Below, in pieces: positions 14,201 to 24,474 of a DNA stretch of 64,000 nucleotides. The DNA is from Apostichopus japonicus (lineage: Eukaryota; Echinodermata; Holothuroidea; Aspidochirotida; Stichopodidae). Position numbers and translations under genes: made by a program. Location of the stretch: positions 35,686,668 through 35,750,667 of the forward strand of contig NC_092569.1 of the NCBI RefSeq assembly GCF_037975245.1. The letters run 5' to 3'. The notes below the pieces were generated by a model. That model had not been told where the DNA came from. It did not search any database and saw nothing but the letters and a program-made list of their open reading frames with translations. Numbering within the stretch: position 1 is the first letter of the stretch; every line of letters starts with the position of its first letter.

Positions 14201-16665
14201 ATTTGCTTGTCGCACTATATCAAGAATACGGCTTATATTTGAAGCTATCGTGAAATATAACTGATATAATGGAAGAAAATATTCTCCCTTGAAATTGTTT
14301 TAATATGATAAGGCATTTATACAGCTTTTAAAAAGTTGTTTTGTCTTACTTTTAATACACAAATACTAATGAAACATCTTACTACCTTTTTTTCAGTATG
14401 ATTTTATAACGTCTTTTCCATTGGAAAGAGACTTCCATTCCACTTAATCTTCTAGTTTATTCAATTAATGATCGTGTAGTAACAGTATCGTTTTAAAAGA
14501 ATGCCTTTACAATACTATTAGTTGTAATTTTTATCACTAAATCGCTCATGCTTCATAGACGTAAACGTCGTTGCACATTTTATTGTAATAGCGCGACACG
14601 TACATTAGAAATACACAGTTAAACAAGTCGCACACATTCGACAAACAATACCATTCTTTAGAGGTGTTTTATTTGAACTCACAAGAATAAAAACAGACGT
14701 TAAAACAGTACAATGTTAAAAAAGTAACTTAAACGAAAAGTTATCTTATTGTTTCTTAAATTAATTTATTGAATGCTATATGAGCATATTTAGGGATGTG
14801 CACATTTTCTGTTATTTTTTGCTTTAGCTAACGATATATACAAATATCTCAATTAAGTTTCCCATTCACAATCAAAAAAGTATTTCTTTCTTTAAATTTA
14901 ACACTTATCTTATCTTTAAAATAAGGGAGTATTGGGATTAAATTTCCTGGGAATCTCTAACAATATATATATATATATATCTAGCCTAACTGAAAAAAAA
15001 ACCCGAAAAGAAAAAATTGGAAGCTAGCCACCAAAATCGCCGGAGACATTGTCATGATCGCGTATCATACCATTCTTTTTGTATGAGCAGTTTAAAACTA
15101 CAACGTAGTGCCAGAAAAAATATAAAAAGTCTTTTATCTTAGATCTGTGTAACCTAAGTTTGCTATTTTCAGCAGTAGATTTAGTTTCTATACATTAGTT
15201 TTAAATTAGGAAAACGTGTACACCAGTTGTATTAATTGTTATTCAACTTTGTTTCATTGAATATGTACATGCACAAAAATAGTGATCTTAATATGATTTT
15301 CAAAATAGATTTCAGAGTACCTTTATTTTTGCTGCAGGCTGTTTTTCAATCTTTGACAGACGTATAACTATATATATATATTAAAGAGATCTGTATGAGT
15401 ATGCGAAGAAAAGTTTGGATGATAGTTAACACCAATAATAAAACGTAAAACTGAGCATTTTTTTTCAAATTTGATTAAACCTGAATCACACCTTCAAGTT
15501 ATAAATATCTAATTTAAAGGATGTACCTTGTCAATATAGTTTTGTTCGCTGTAGTTACCTAACTGTTGACTGTTTGTAATGGAAGTTAATTAAGCATCTT
15601 TGTGATTGGATTATCACATATAAATGTCTTGTTTTTAGATTAGTTAACGCAGATGTTGCTTTAATGTATTCATAAGTATAACTTGAACAAAGGCGAGGAA
15701 CAAAGGGTCTGTTCGGAAATCAAATCAAAATAGCAAAGCTGAAAAAGGAAGTTGCCTTCATGCAGATGAAAATCAAGTTACTCTTGTGTAGTTTATATCG
15801 AAAGGGAATCTCATGATTGAATTTTTAACAAGAAGAAAATTTTAAATCATGAATCTAAAAAAATAATAAAATGATAGTTTAGTTTTTAGTTATCGCTGAT
15901 ATAAATGAAATTCTTTTTCAGTTATCGCACTCGTAGTCAAAATTATGGAGTATATATTTATGATGATCACATGTGAACTTAAGGTTACTAATTTATAAAA
16001 TGAATTGAGTGATTTAACGTGTTGGTATGTAACTGTGAAATGAATGGTTGGCATTTGGAGGGAAACCTTGTGAGCTGACGTGTTGTAACGGATATGCGGG
16101 GAGCGATATACTCAAAAGTTTGAAAAGAGATTACTTTTTCCTGGCCATATCACGAAACTTGATTAACTTTTTTAACTTGGTGTTTAACGAAAACACGTTT
16201 GAGATGTATGAATGAGCTTTTCTTCTAAGTATTTTACAAGTGAGCAACATTTTAAGAATATTGTATTTAAGCATAGAAGAACCGATTAGAGGTGATCTTT
16301 TTTATTTATTCCAATATATGTGGTTACATTGAAGACGTTTTGTTATGCTTTGAAACAACGCTGTCCTTTCGCGAAGTTAACAATTCTGAGTATTTTCAAT
16401 TGAAGGCCGTCTAACTGAAATTCATCAGGATTTTTTATCGATATTTCCCTATTTCTACGAAGATGCTAACACTTTATCACATAATTTAATATTAACAGAA
16501 TTAGCTCAACAACACATTGACGCAACTTGTGTTATTTTCAAAACAGAAGATATTCAATGGAGTGAAATATAATATATATAAAATAAAAGAAAGACTTACT
16601 ATTTCTGTTCCAAACGAGCTCCAAATCGTCAAAACAGTCAAACAAACTTTAGAAAATTTCACCAT
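4915..16665 (-). CDS. gene A: secreted fibrinogen-domain protein (FREP/ficolin-like), intact short form
   Basis: Joined exons 16665-16600, 10183-10153, 9272-9100, 8714-8450 and 5273-4915 total 894 nt, in frame, ending in TAG: 297 residues. The order is signal peptide, then a complete FReD. Introns have GT/AG ends, and exon lengths match gene B exactly. Two further intact exons, TIL-like (7601-7390) and EGF (6259-6050), lie between FReD-middle and FReD-C. The EGF exon ends in phase 0 while FReD-C needs phase 1, so they cannot be read through to FReD-C and must be skipped or unused. FReD proteins are extracellular lectins that often bind acetylated sugars and act in innate immunity; that role here is inferred. 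The acidic Asp-x-Asp-Asn-Asp segment for calcium binding is present. Intron 1 is about 6.4 kb. Confidence 0.8.
5727..6000 (-). other. inverted intron segment at deletion breakpoint, gene A
   Basis: This stretch matches the reverse complement of about 31945-32222 in gene B, while the flanks match gene B directly (the exon side from 6001; the other side up to about 5630, which matches about 29180). Between 5630 and 5727 I see no match. It marks the place where about 2.8 kb with three exons is missing. Confidence 0.8.
6050..6259 (-). CDS. gene A: EGF-like exon
   Basis: 210 nt, phase 0 to 0. Starts [10 protein letters not shown]; eight cysteines, of which six fit an EGF pattern ending YC......GDGVTC, then [13 protein letters not shown]. 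It is closest to the gene B exon at 32275-32484. No in-frame partner remains between it and FReD-C. Confidence 0.75.
6655..7341 (+). mobile_element. 5'-truncated non-LTR retrotransposon (LINE), A-specific
   Basis: Encodes the end of a reverse transcriptase with FRFLGTHITDNITW, then KKARQRLYFWRKLR and FYRAIVESILTSSI, typical of CR1/Rex1/jockey-like LINEs. A frameshift near 7010-7020 moves the last 60 residues to another frame. It ends in attgaataaagaat and a (TCTA)n tail (7318-7341). Unit B has an uninterrupted empty site near 32890, so insertion followed the duplication, or it was never in unit B. Confidence 0.85.
7390..7601 (-). CDS. gene A: TIL-like cysteine-rich exon
   Basis: 212 nt, phase 1 in, phase 0 out, donor GTCAGT. 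Encodes a domain starting PEWCPAIE with nine cysteines in trypsin-inhibitor-like spacing (CP...C...C...C...C-V-C...C...C-N-C), then the tail [10 protein letters not shown] also seen on the EGF exons. One of the usual ten TIL cysteines seems absent. It is open and intact, but the downstream exons it needs are deleted in gene A. Confidence 0.7.
8450..8714 (-). CDS. gene A exon 4: FReD middle part
   Basis: 265 nt, phase 0 in, phase 1 out, donor GTGAGT. It encodes [19 protein letters not shown] and then [29 protein letters not shown] and [10 protein letters not shown], all standard FReD landmarks. It differs from the gene B exon at only about five residues. It can splice in frame either to the TIL exon or directly to FReD-C. 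Confidence 0.88.
9100..9272 (-). CDS. gene A exon 3: FReD N-terminal part
   Basis: 173 nt, phase 1 in, phase 0 out. It carries the FReD opening motifs: [16 protein letters not shown], then PFEAFC and DTGGWT at the splice, with donor GTATGG. The standard family pattern is DC...SGVY.I.P......V.C.M...GGWT. It pairs with the next exon. Confidence 0.85.
9373..9570 (+). repeat. SINE-like element, copy A
   Basis: Contains ccacccaggggttaaatggg, then gtctgtaaagctctttgaaacc and aaaagcgctatatgaa, followed by T/A-rich triplets. This is the widespread marine SINE 3' tail (GCGCTATAtaa then ATT repeats). It is intronic and present in both units, so older than the duplication. Confidence 0.65.
10153..10183 (-). 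CDS. gene A exon 2: end of signal peptide
   Basis: A 31-nt micro-exon between ttacacag and gtaggt, encoding [10 protein letters not shown] plus one base (phase 1 at its end). It continues the hydrophobic segment of exon 1 and likely contains the cleavage site (VSA/EG). It is too short to show as an ORF and was found through its splice sites and identity with gene B. Confidence 0.7.
10750..10840. repeat. cgatat-rich palindromic repeat fragment, copy A
   Basis: Dense words gccgatatcg, atatcgg, gccgatatcc and ataccgatacc occur after tgttgtgcc. Similar sequence in unit B lies near 35965-36055. This style is common at ends of some hAT elements; family not determined. Confidence 0.4.
12310..13090. 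repeat. array of nested palindromes, A-specific
   Basis: Built from a few words (atcgatttaaatcgac, catataccagttt, tcatcgatttatttta) in both orientations. Around 12481-12489, arms of at least 70 nt pair almost perfectly across a 9-nt spacer, and further inversions follow near 12690, 12755 and 12870. Unit B has an unrelated 735-bp stretch at the same place (about 39023-39760). It may be a foldback element or an expanded palindromic satellite. Confidence 0.85.
13100..16590. other. large first intron of gene A, no gene seen
   Basis: AT-rich and alignable to about 39700-43430. It holds short poly-A runs and a small TA run near 14962. No reading frame here has recognisable features. Confidence 0.6.
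16600..16665 (-). CDS. gene A exon 1: signal peptide start
   Basis: Encodes [19 protein letters not shown] plus three more residues; donor is GTAAGT. The reading frame stays open upstream to 16806, offering an earlier Met. The matching stretch of gene B has an in-frame TAA between that Met and this start, so I chose the inner ATG. With exon 2 it forms a hydrophobic N-terminus typical of a secreted protein. Confidence 0.75.
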
Positions 16666-16834
16666 GATTTCGGGTTTGTATAAATGACACGCGGAAATAT
16701 ATTCGATGAAGTGCAAGATGGCAAATGACACAGAGTATCTGCTTAGGGGTGACCAACACCCTATTGCAATCACCGTAGTAGTATGGATGTCCATTAATGC
16801 CATCATTTTATTTGAAATATGATTTGGTGAAGAG

Positions 16835-16840
16835 CTTATA
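16835..16840 (-). promoter_or_regulatory. candidate TATA box, gene A
   Basis: Minus-strand TATAAG lies 170 bases upstream of the chosen ATG. Gene B has the same motif at exactly the same distance (43669-43674), within a well-conserved stretch. Position and conservation are all the support there is. Confidence 0.35.
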
Positions 16841-18632
16841 CAAATTTACTGCACATCTGTACTTGTTTTGCTTGTGTGTAAAGAAGACTATTCGACATGC
16901 GCAATCCAACTTAATATTATTAACAGCTATTTATATCTTAAACTTTCGGTCAATAGTGCAGTAAGATTCAGTTGCATTATGTTGAATTGTCCCTTTTCCG
17001 ATAAATACAGCATACAACCTATTGCATAATTATTGATTATCGTGGCTCTAGTTCGAAGGAAAGCAACGGTATTGCAATTAAATAAAGAAAAAGGTATTTT
17101 GTTTTTACAGGGAATATCAATTACGACGATCACTTTTAATCTATATCACATTAACTGTAGTTCATGATAAGGGGATTTGTAGTTGTGTGCCAAACGACGT
17201 CAATGCAACTAAGCCAATGAAATGAGTATTGGAATGTTGATTTACTTGTTCTAGTTAAGCTGCTATTATCGATGTTTTAAAGAAACATGAATGAGTGATT
17301 ACTGTAACTATGTTACTGCGTTTTACGTTGGAAGGCAAAAACAGTATCGAACGGACAGGAAGAGATCCTACTAAACAGCACAATTAACATGCGTGAACTA
17401 GTACAATACATCTTATATACCGTGAAATGCACTGTATGATCTATTCTACACTATAAATGTTTATGTAAAAATATCAAATTAACAAGTTTTCCAGCTATAT
17501 GAACAATACTTCCTTGTTTAAGGATGCCTGCGTCACACCCTGTTTGCAGAATCGAGTATCCTCACATCTGATTGAATAAACATGTAAGCGGCTTTACTAG
17601 GCTTTGAATATATTTGACTGTGAATTATATTTTAAAAAAAAATTGTCAATGATATAAGATATTGAATCTAATGGGAATAATTTGACTTTTGAAAAGGTAC
17701 GATAATATCAAATTATTCATCGATATAAAGCTTTTTTTAATAAAAATAATTTAGTTTGAGAGGGTTTGCTAGAGCTTCTTTGGAGGCATAGAGCTACTTT
17801 ACATGCGTAGCTATAGGTAGTTTATCTACCCGTGGTACCCAGGGGGAAGAGGGTTCCTGAAAGTTGGTTCCCGACATGCAGGTTTAGCCAACGGATGACA
17901 ACTGCCAGTCATATTTGTGCATGAATAATTAAATGAGATCCAGCTTTCTTATTCCAAAATATTTCGCTAACAGTGACGTAGCTCTAGGTGAAAGGAAAGT
18001 TCCACTATCACACACATAACATTTTCATGGACGATATCTGGGACGGCAAAAAGAAAATTAGTTAAAGAAAACTAAATAGCTAGAATATATGACATCGGAT
18101 AGGTTACTTGATTTTACAGCACGGAGTGAATTGCTCCTAAGAAGGCTTCCTCTCATTAGCTTTATGCTTACTAAGCATCGAGAGAGGTTTCTATTAACAA
18201 GTTGGATTCAGTAATTGATACTTTTAGTCATAGTTCAGTGAATTGTATGTCGTATTGTGGTCTTTAAACAAAAACACATCTCCATTTGGATCCCTGAGAA
18301 AGGAGATAAATGCATACACTTACCCCTCACATACTAGTATGTATTTTTAAATGTTTGATTTATTTAATATATACAAGGCTGTAGATCCACAGGGAGCACG
18401 AACCTGATACCCCCACCCCCCCCCCCTCCCCGAAAGTTGCTTGCAAATGGTTAGCATTTTATAACACCCGAACGCAAAGTCAAATGCTCTTAATGTAATG
18501 TAATTTTGGTACCAGAGGTACACACTGTGAAATTACAAGTTAATATCAGTTGAGGCTCGAATTCAAACTTGTGTAGTAGTTATGCAATAACTCAAGCACA
18601 TTCCGTATGCCGTCTAAAATAGTTCAGTATTG
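16841..18632. other. upstream region of gene A, no gene seen
   Basis: Matches the gene B upstream region, including the empty target site gttgtgtg at 17182-17189 that carries an insertion in unit B. Old CGTAGC-type repeat words occur near 17765-17820 and 17975. Confidence 0.6.
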
Positions 18633-18939
18633 ATATCATTTTTTATGGGTTTTGGTATTTAGGGAGTTTAGGGGTTAATATCATAAACAGCAGTCGGCAT
18701 CACTGTGTAGAAGTGGAATTATATTGGCCTTGTCTATATTTAGGGCTTCGGTGGTCGTTGTTCATTATTTTACTTCTTATTTTAAGTTGTGGCTAATAGA
18801 GGGCAGCAGAGTGGCCAACATACTACTAAGAAATACATACTTAACTATTGCTATTGCATCATTTCATAGCAGAAACAAACCTGTATATTCTAGCTGTGCC
18901 AGTTCATGTGCCATTCCACCATAGGAACATACCTCCATA

Positions 18940-19010
18940 CCGTTCCGCCATAGGTTTTGATCCTTTCCGCCATGGCAGAAAGCTCGAAACCTATGGCGGA
19001 AAGGTACATT
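18940..19010. repeat. hairpin with ttccgccatagg arms
   Basis: ttccgccataggttt near 18945 pairs with aaacctatggcggaa near 18997, with a second ttccgccatgg between them. The word tatggcggaa recurs at about 21460 and 21480. Confidence 0.6.
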
Positions 19011-19304
19011 TTAAAAAGGGATTTTAACACAAGAATGTATCGGTGAAACTGTTTTGATTCGCGTGGAAGGATAGGTACACCGTCTTCAATTGTGACGGTT
19101 CGCTGGATAGACTGAATTGTAGTTAAGACAACATTGGGGAATATATACAAAGTTTGTGATGTACATGTTGATTGAATAGTTTTATTTGTAAGTTAATAAG
19201 AGTCGATACACTTTCTTGAAATATCTAATAGTTCGTTGAATAAATCAAATTAAGTTACAGGTGCGTATCCAGGGGGGGGGCGTTGGGGGCGCGCGCCCCC
19301 AGGT

Positions 19305-19440
19305 AAGGAAAAGAGGAGAGAAAAAAAGAGAATTAAAAGGGAAAAGGAGGGGGGAAAAAGAAAAGGAGGAGAGGAAGGAAGGGAAAAGAAAAAGAAGAAA
19401 GAGAGAAAAAGGAGAAAAGGAGGGAGTAGAAGATAGCCAA
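19305..19440 (+). repeat. polypurine tract
   Basis: About 135 bases almost entirely A and G, beginning after a G/C-rich palindrome (gggggcgcgcgccccc). ORFs of Lys/Arg/Glu or Ser/Phe/Leu read here are composition artefacts. Confidence 0.85.
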
Positions 19441-19769
19441 GACCTCGGGAAGAGAAACGGAGGAACAGTCATAGTTAAAGCGCTGATCCCTATTATATAC
19501 ACAGGGTAGCCAGTGACAGATCAAGGATTACGGGGGGGGGGGGGGGTGTGCGCCTAACCCTACCCCTTACACCGACAACTCCATTTTTGACGTTTTAATT
19601 TTTCCTCTCTCACTAATGTATCTATATAAATACTATATATGGTCTATCATAACGCGTGTGTGTGTATGGACGCCTTAAACAATTGTACAAATTGTAGTAC
19701 AATTGTGCTATATGGAACCAACTGTGGCTGGTCTTGAACTCGACCGAGTCGTCGGGGAACATGACGCAT

Positions 19770-20025
19770 TTCGGGAAGGGGGCGACCGCCCCCCCCCCCC
19801 CCCTCTGAGCAAATTTTCTTTATGACATCGCTAGTAATTTCAAAATAGACAATGCTTAGATGAAACTTACAAGGCCTGGGAAGTGTCATTTCCAGCGATC
19901 TGGGAGGCATTTTCTGCCAAATCTTTCTTGTACGCTTCGCGCCAACTCATGGTGGCGCTTCGCTTAGCTAAATAGTTTGCCTACAGGCTTCGCCCCTCCC
20001 TTGGCAATTACTCGCTACACGCCTG
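19770..20025 (+). repeat. CAG-ended family member (truncated)
   Basis: Carries a poly-C run, the core ggcctgggaagtgtcatttcc, cgcgccaactcatggtggcgc, and the right end ctacacgcctg. Left end not found. Confidence 0.5.
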
Positions 20026-22002
20026 TTCGAATTTGTAAAGCAAAGAGCAGATATAACATCATATCAGTGAGGCATTGAAATGCATGTTCCACGATGAACA
20101 GCCTCAAAAACTGTCTATGTGTGTAGTCAAAGGCTAGGAGCCCAATTGGATTTGGGGCTGTAACGACTTGCCCGAAAAAAGCCGAAATCTTTCGTTCAAC
20201 ATATCGATGCCAATATCATATAAGTAAGCATCGGTCATTACATTGCATGGCATCGTGTACCTTACGGTCCGTGAAAGTTGCACAGTATACCGCCGGATGT
20301 TAATGTAAACAACGAAATGTCTTATGTAGATGGAGAAAAAGCATACAGATCCATTTATGTCAAAACTCTCTTTTACAGTAGTTATGTCGGCCAAGCTTAG
20401 AACTTTATTTTAATTACCAAGGAGATCATTTTTAAGCTATTCATTGCTATTTATTTTTCTTTCCGTAGGTGCTAGAAAAAATGGGAAAAAAATTGGTTGC
20501 GGGGGGGGGGGGGGGCTGCAGCCCCCGCCTCCTACGGGACCTACGCCTATGTGTGTAGTGTTCGGTTTCGATATACCTGATATCGGGAATATCTGCTATT
20601 TTTCATTTCCTTCAACCAAGTTTTATAATAGCCGTATTTTAATAGTTGTACACCAATAAATTAACTGTGTCTGAATTTTCGAAAATTTCCTGACAAACAT
20701 TCTTCATCATACTTTCTTCTACTCGTGCAATTTTGACCTGTCTATTAGGGGTTGAAGGAGGTTTTTCTATATTGGTTGTCCATAGATTGAATTTTGTGCA
20801 ACATTATGGGTATGTTTTGAAGTGATTTTAATTCACGAGAAATGTGAATTTTCAAATTCTCAACAAATAATGGGCTTAAAACCTTGAAAAGTGGGGCTTT
20901 CGGATATTGTGGGCCGTGACGTAGAATCACCTACAAAAGCAATGATCCATAGGACATGCAATGAGGTCGAACATGATGTGTGACTGGTTACAATCTTCAA
21001 AAAGGTTATGGATGGAAAAAAAAAACTTTGGGGAAATACTTGGTTCTCAGGCAAAAGTGTAAATCTGGTTGGTCATTTTCAAGCCCGAGAAGTGCCATTT
21101 CCGGTGATCTGGGGGGTATCAAAACCAGAAATTTTCTTGTACGCTCCGCGCCAACCGATGGTAATTCGCGCCCCCCGGGTTAGAAAATCCTGGATACGCG
21201 CCTGAGTTAGGTTGATTGTTTATTAAAAAGACCGATTCTAATTGTCTAATTAAAGGCATTGAAGACTCGCCCAAAACCGCGTGCGGCCGTCTGAATATGT
21301 TAACTTTCTGTCGCTTGCATAAAGGGAGTCTTCACACCGAGTTTTGACCAATTTTGTGGGCCTAGATAGTGTGAAGCGAAGCAATATACAGTGCATATAG
21401 GCCTACAAAAGTGCTTTACCGCCATCGGGGTAACACAGTGGAAATGACACTTTTTCTATGGCGGAAAGAGCACATTTTCTATGGCGGAATATACCGATGA
21501 CAGAATGACACGGCCCCAGCTAGGCCTACACCCTCTCCTTGCCTTGTCGGGATTAGACCTGGAGATACTATAGTCACTGTGAGTTAATTGGGATTTCTTT
21601 CATAAGCGTTAGGAGCGCTTGCAGCCTAACATTAAAATGCTTTCTGCCGCCTTACTTAAAAGTTAAGCTTTAATAGTATTTTAAGCAACGTTACCATTTT
21701 AGTATACTAGCCTAGGCCTAATTTCGGCACGGCTTACTTTAGTGTAGGTCTCACGTTAAGTAGGCTATGCCTAATGTAAATTTTGCGGATCGAATTAAAA
21801 ACAAACAAGCATTACTCTTTAAAGCAACTCAACCGTTTCTACGAGTAAAAACGAACTGTAGCACACATTAAGTTAAAAATTAAGCAGCTTACTGTCATCT
21901 CATAGTGACAATAATTGATCCAAGCTTGTGGTGCACGTCAGCACTTTGCTTAGGCTGTGGCTATGTCGGTCGTAGCTAAGGAAGCAATAGTGAAGTATAT
22001 AA

Positions 22003-22155
22003 ATGCTAGTACACGAAGGGCATACGTTATTCCTAGCTTACAAACTGGGATTGAAAATGGTCACCTATCTTTCGTGATATCTTGCCGAGACATAGGTAAC
22101 CATTTTTAATTCAATTTGAAAGTTAAGGAATAATAGATGTCTTTCGTGTACTAAT
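22003..22155. repeat. stem-loop / MITE-like inverted repeat
   Basis: Outer arms ctagtacacgaagggcatacg and the reverse of cttaaggaataata...tttcgtgtacta pair; inner arms aaaatggtcacctat and ataggtaaccatttt pair around a short loop. No flanking duplication could be settled. Confidence 0.6.
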
Positions 22156-22220
22156 ATAAATATTTAATATTCCTTTAGAACGACCATGTGGAACGCAATG
22201 TTAACATTTATATGATAATT

Positions 22221-22610
22221 CGAGATATCTAAAATTTAATTCGAGATATCTAAAATTTAATTCGAGATATCTAAAATTTAATTCGAGATATCTAAAATTA
22301 ATTTCAAATATCTCGAACTAAATTGAAGAAATCTCCAATTATTTCAGATATCTCCATTTCAATTTGAGATATCAGAAATTGCATTTTCAATATATTGAAT
22401 TTTATTTAAATATTTCAAATTGATTTAAAGATATCAAGACTAATGAAAGCCATCAAAAATGGAACATTATTGAAGATATCTCGAATTGAATTCAAGATAT
22501 TAAAAAAGGAATTCGAGATATCCAAAATTGACTTAGAGATATCAATAATTCGAATTAGAGATATCCAAAATAGAATTCAAGATATCAAGAATTGCATTAG
22601 AGATATTGTT
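22221..22610. repeat. 21-bp AT-rich tandem repeat with degenerate tail
   Basis: The unit cgagatatctaaaatttaatt starts at 22221, 22242, 22263 and 22284, exactly 21 apart. Beyond 22305 the repeats become degenerate and partly inverted, keeping the palindrome gatatc. Confidence 0.85.
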
Positions 22611-23161
22611 AATGAAGTCTGCAAGTAAGGAGAAGAAAGCTGTTTATGTCCTAGGATAGCTTAATGGGATTTCAAAGTTGGCGTTACTTAGAAGTGTAAA
22701 GACTTGCTAATAAGATTAAAGGATAAAGCTAGAGATTAGGAGAGGGGTTTAGGGCAGTTGGGCTGTGGCTTTTGTGAGGTGAGGAGCGAAGGTATTAACG
22801 AGAGATAAGGAAAGGGAGAACCGAGGTTGTGTGAGAGGATAACGGTGATAAGGTTGGAAGGTAGCAGAGTTTGATGATGAAGGCTGAATGTTTTGAGATT
22901 TTGAAAGGAAGCAGTGGCATTTTGTGGAGTTCGATAATAAAAGAAGAACAGCATCGAATAACATTGTCCTGAACTTATTACCCCCAACTACACAACATGG
23001 TGGCAACGGTTTAAAAGAAGAAATACTTCAGTATTTGCCCACTACCAGTGTGTTAAATCCGCTACCAGCTAAATGTCAATGAGATTCAAAGGATATAACT
23101 TTAGCTAATGTGTTAGCCATGCAGACGATTTGTTAATTTAACAGAAAATAGGTAACGAGAC

Positions 23162-23162
<1 letters not shown>

Positions 23163-23198
<36 letters not shown>

Positions 23199-23250
23199 GC
23201 AAATATTTATAGAGCGCTTTATGCAAATCACTGTAAATTTTTGGAATTAA
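23163..23250 (-). repeat. SINE 3' tail with (ATT)n
   Basis: Read on the minus strand: aaagcgctctataaatatttgc followed by an (ATT)n run (23163-23199). Same tail style as the intronic SINEs in genes A and B. Confidence 0.6.
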
Positions 23251-23666
23251 TGAGTTTTTAAGAGACGCTTAAAACAGTCAACCGATGGTGCATTGCGAAT
23301 TGAAGATGATACTTGGGCGAAACGGATGGATGGTAATCGTCCCAGAAAACATCTGAACAAGCAAGATCCTGATGGTATGTAACGACATCATACAACCGCA
23401 TTGTGGTGGAGCTTATTGTACGACGGAGATTATTCAACGCCCAATTATGCAGTCAGAATTGTCCATTTAAAAACAAGCTGTTACATAAAAATGCATATGC
23501 GTTAATCAAGGTGGAAGAAGTCATTGTTTGGTGGCAGAGAAGAAGAAACAAAAATATAGAATACAGACAGCAACCAAATATGACAGCTGAGGCACTTTTA
23601 TGGATTTTTTTTTTAAGGAGTTCTTCTTGGACACTTTCTCGCTGAAACTGCGGTGGAGATCGCATA

Positions 23667-23962
23667 CAGGCCGTAGCCAGGAATTTGCCAAGGGAGGGGC
23701 GAAACTGTAGATTAGGCATTGCAAACTATCTAAGTGTAGCGCCACCATGGGTGGCGCGAAGCGTACAAAAAATTTTGGCTGAAAATGCCTCCCAGATCGC
23801 TGGAAATGGCACTTCCCAGGCCTTGTAAGTTACATCTTAGCATTTTCTCTTTTGAAAATACTAGCGATATCATAAAAACATTAAACAAAAGAAATATATA
23901 TATGCTCAAGGGGGGGTGGCGGCTGCCCCCTTCGCCCCCCCCCCCCCTTGGCTACGCGCCTG
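23667..23962. mobile_element. hAT-like MITE, 296 bp, B-specific
   Basis: Ends CAGGCCGTAGCCAGG and CCTTGGCTACGCGCCTG are inverted repeats. It is flanked by perfect 8-bp duplications atcgcata (23659-23666 and 23963-23970). Unit A has the unoccupied site atcgcaca near 31. The 8-bp duplication and CAG ends fit the hAT superfamily. No coding capacity. A poly-G/C run sits beside the right end. Confidence 0.9.
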
Positions 23963-24038
23963 ATCGCATATACATTAAGGTTGTAAACCGATATTTATTA
24001 ATAATTGCTATTTCATATTCTCCATTTAAGGGTGCATC

Positions 24039-24445
24039 ATGTATAATTTAAGATCAGAGAAAAGTGAAGTGAAAATGAACACGACAGATAAAAGGGAGGA
24101 CCAAACTTGTCCACCAGGGATTCCTGAAGGTCTTCCAAAAGAAATGTGGATAAACTACTTACTAGAGATGCGTAAGGTAGAAGCACAAATTGAAATAGAA
24201 AAATGTAAACAAAATCATGAAATAGAAAACAAAAGTCCGAACAAGACCATGAACTGAACAATGCTAAAGTAGAGGCAGATACAGAAGTAAAACTAAAGCA
24301 ACTTCAGATAGAGAACGATACTGCCAAAGTTCACGTGAACCCAACGTATAAGTGGCAAGTGGTGAAAGTGTAAATTTGATGAAGGTGCCTCGTCTGCATG
24401 AGAATGAAGATGCTGATGTATATATCTTAGAGGTTTTGAATTGTT
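24039..24445 (+). pseudogene. LTR-retrotransposon gag fragment, copy B (decayed)
   Basis: Duplicate of the relic at 106-512, with the same reading-frame breaks at the same places and only a few substitutions. Because the breaks are shared, the fragment was already dead before the block was duplicated. It begins 77 bases after the B-specific hAT-like element at 23667-23962. Confidence 0.55.
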
Positions 24446-24474
24446 AGCAGAAACAAACAAGTGGGATAAATCAC

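Larger units (their letters stand above)
19258..21204. mobile_element. possible composite hAT-like element
   Basis: Left end CAGGTGCGTATCCAGG and right end CCTGGATACGCGCCTG match 15 of 16 as inverted repeats, and their TATCC variant is not seen elsewhere here. Flanks share only AGTTA, not a full 8-bp duplication, so the pairing is uncertain. Inside are a polypurine tract, another family member ending at 20025, and 20620-21204, which resembles 44408-45085. Confidence 0.4.
18633..23629. other. spacer between duplicated units: repeat mosaic
   Basis: No gene recognised. It contains a hairpin (18940-19010), a possible composite element with matching terminal repeats (19258-21204), a polypurine tract, a stem-loop (22003-22155), a 21-bp tandem repeat (22221-22310) and a minus-strand SINE tail with (AAT)n (23163-23230). 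Confidence 0.6.

Noticed and set aside
16666-16806. 47-residue upstream extension of the gene A signal peptide
   Set aside because: Gene B has an in-frame stop in the same stretch, and the extension would bury the hydrophobic segment.
22221-22310. CRISPR-like array
   Set aside because: A direct 21-bp tandem repeat without spacers, in an animal genome.
18724-23006. Small ORFs across the spacer between units
   Set aside because: They fall in polypurine tracts, repeats or simple sequence and show no coding features.
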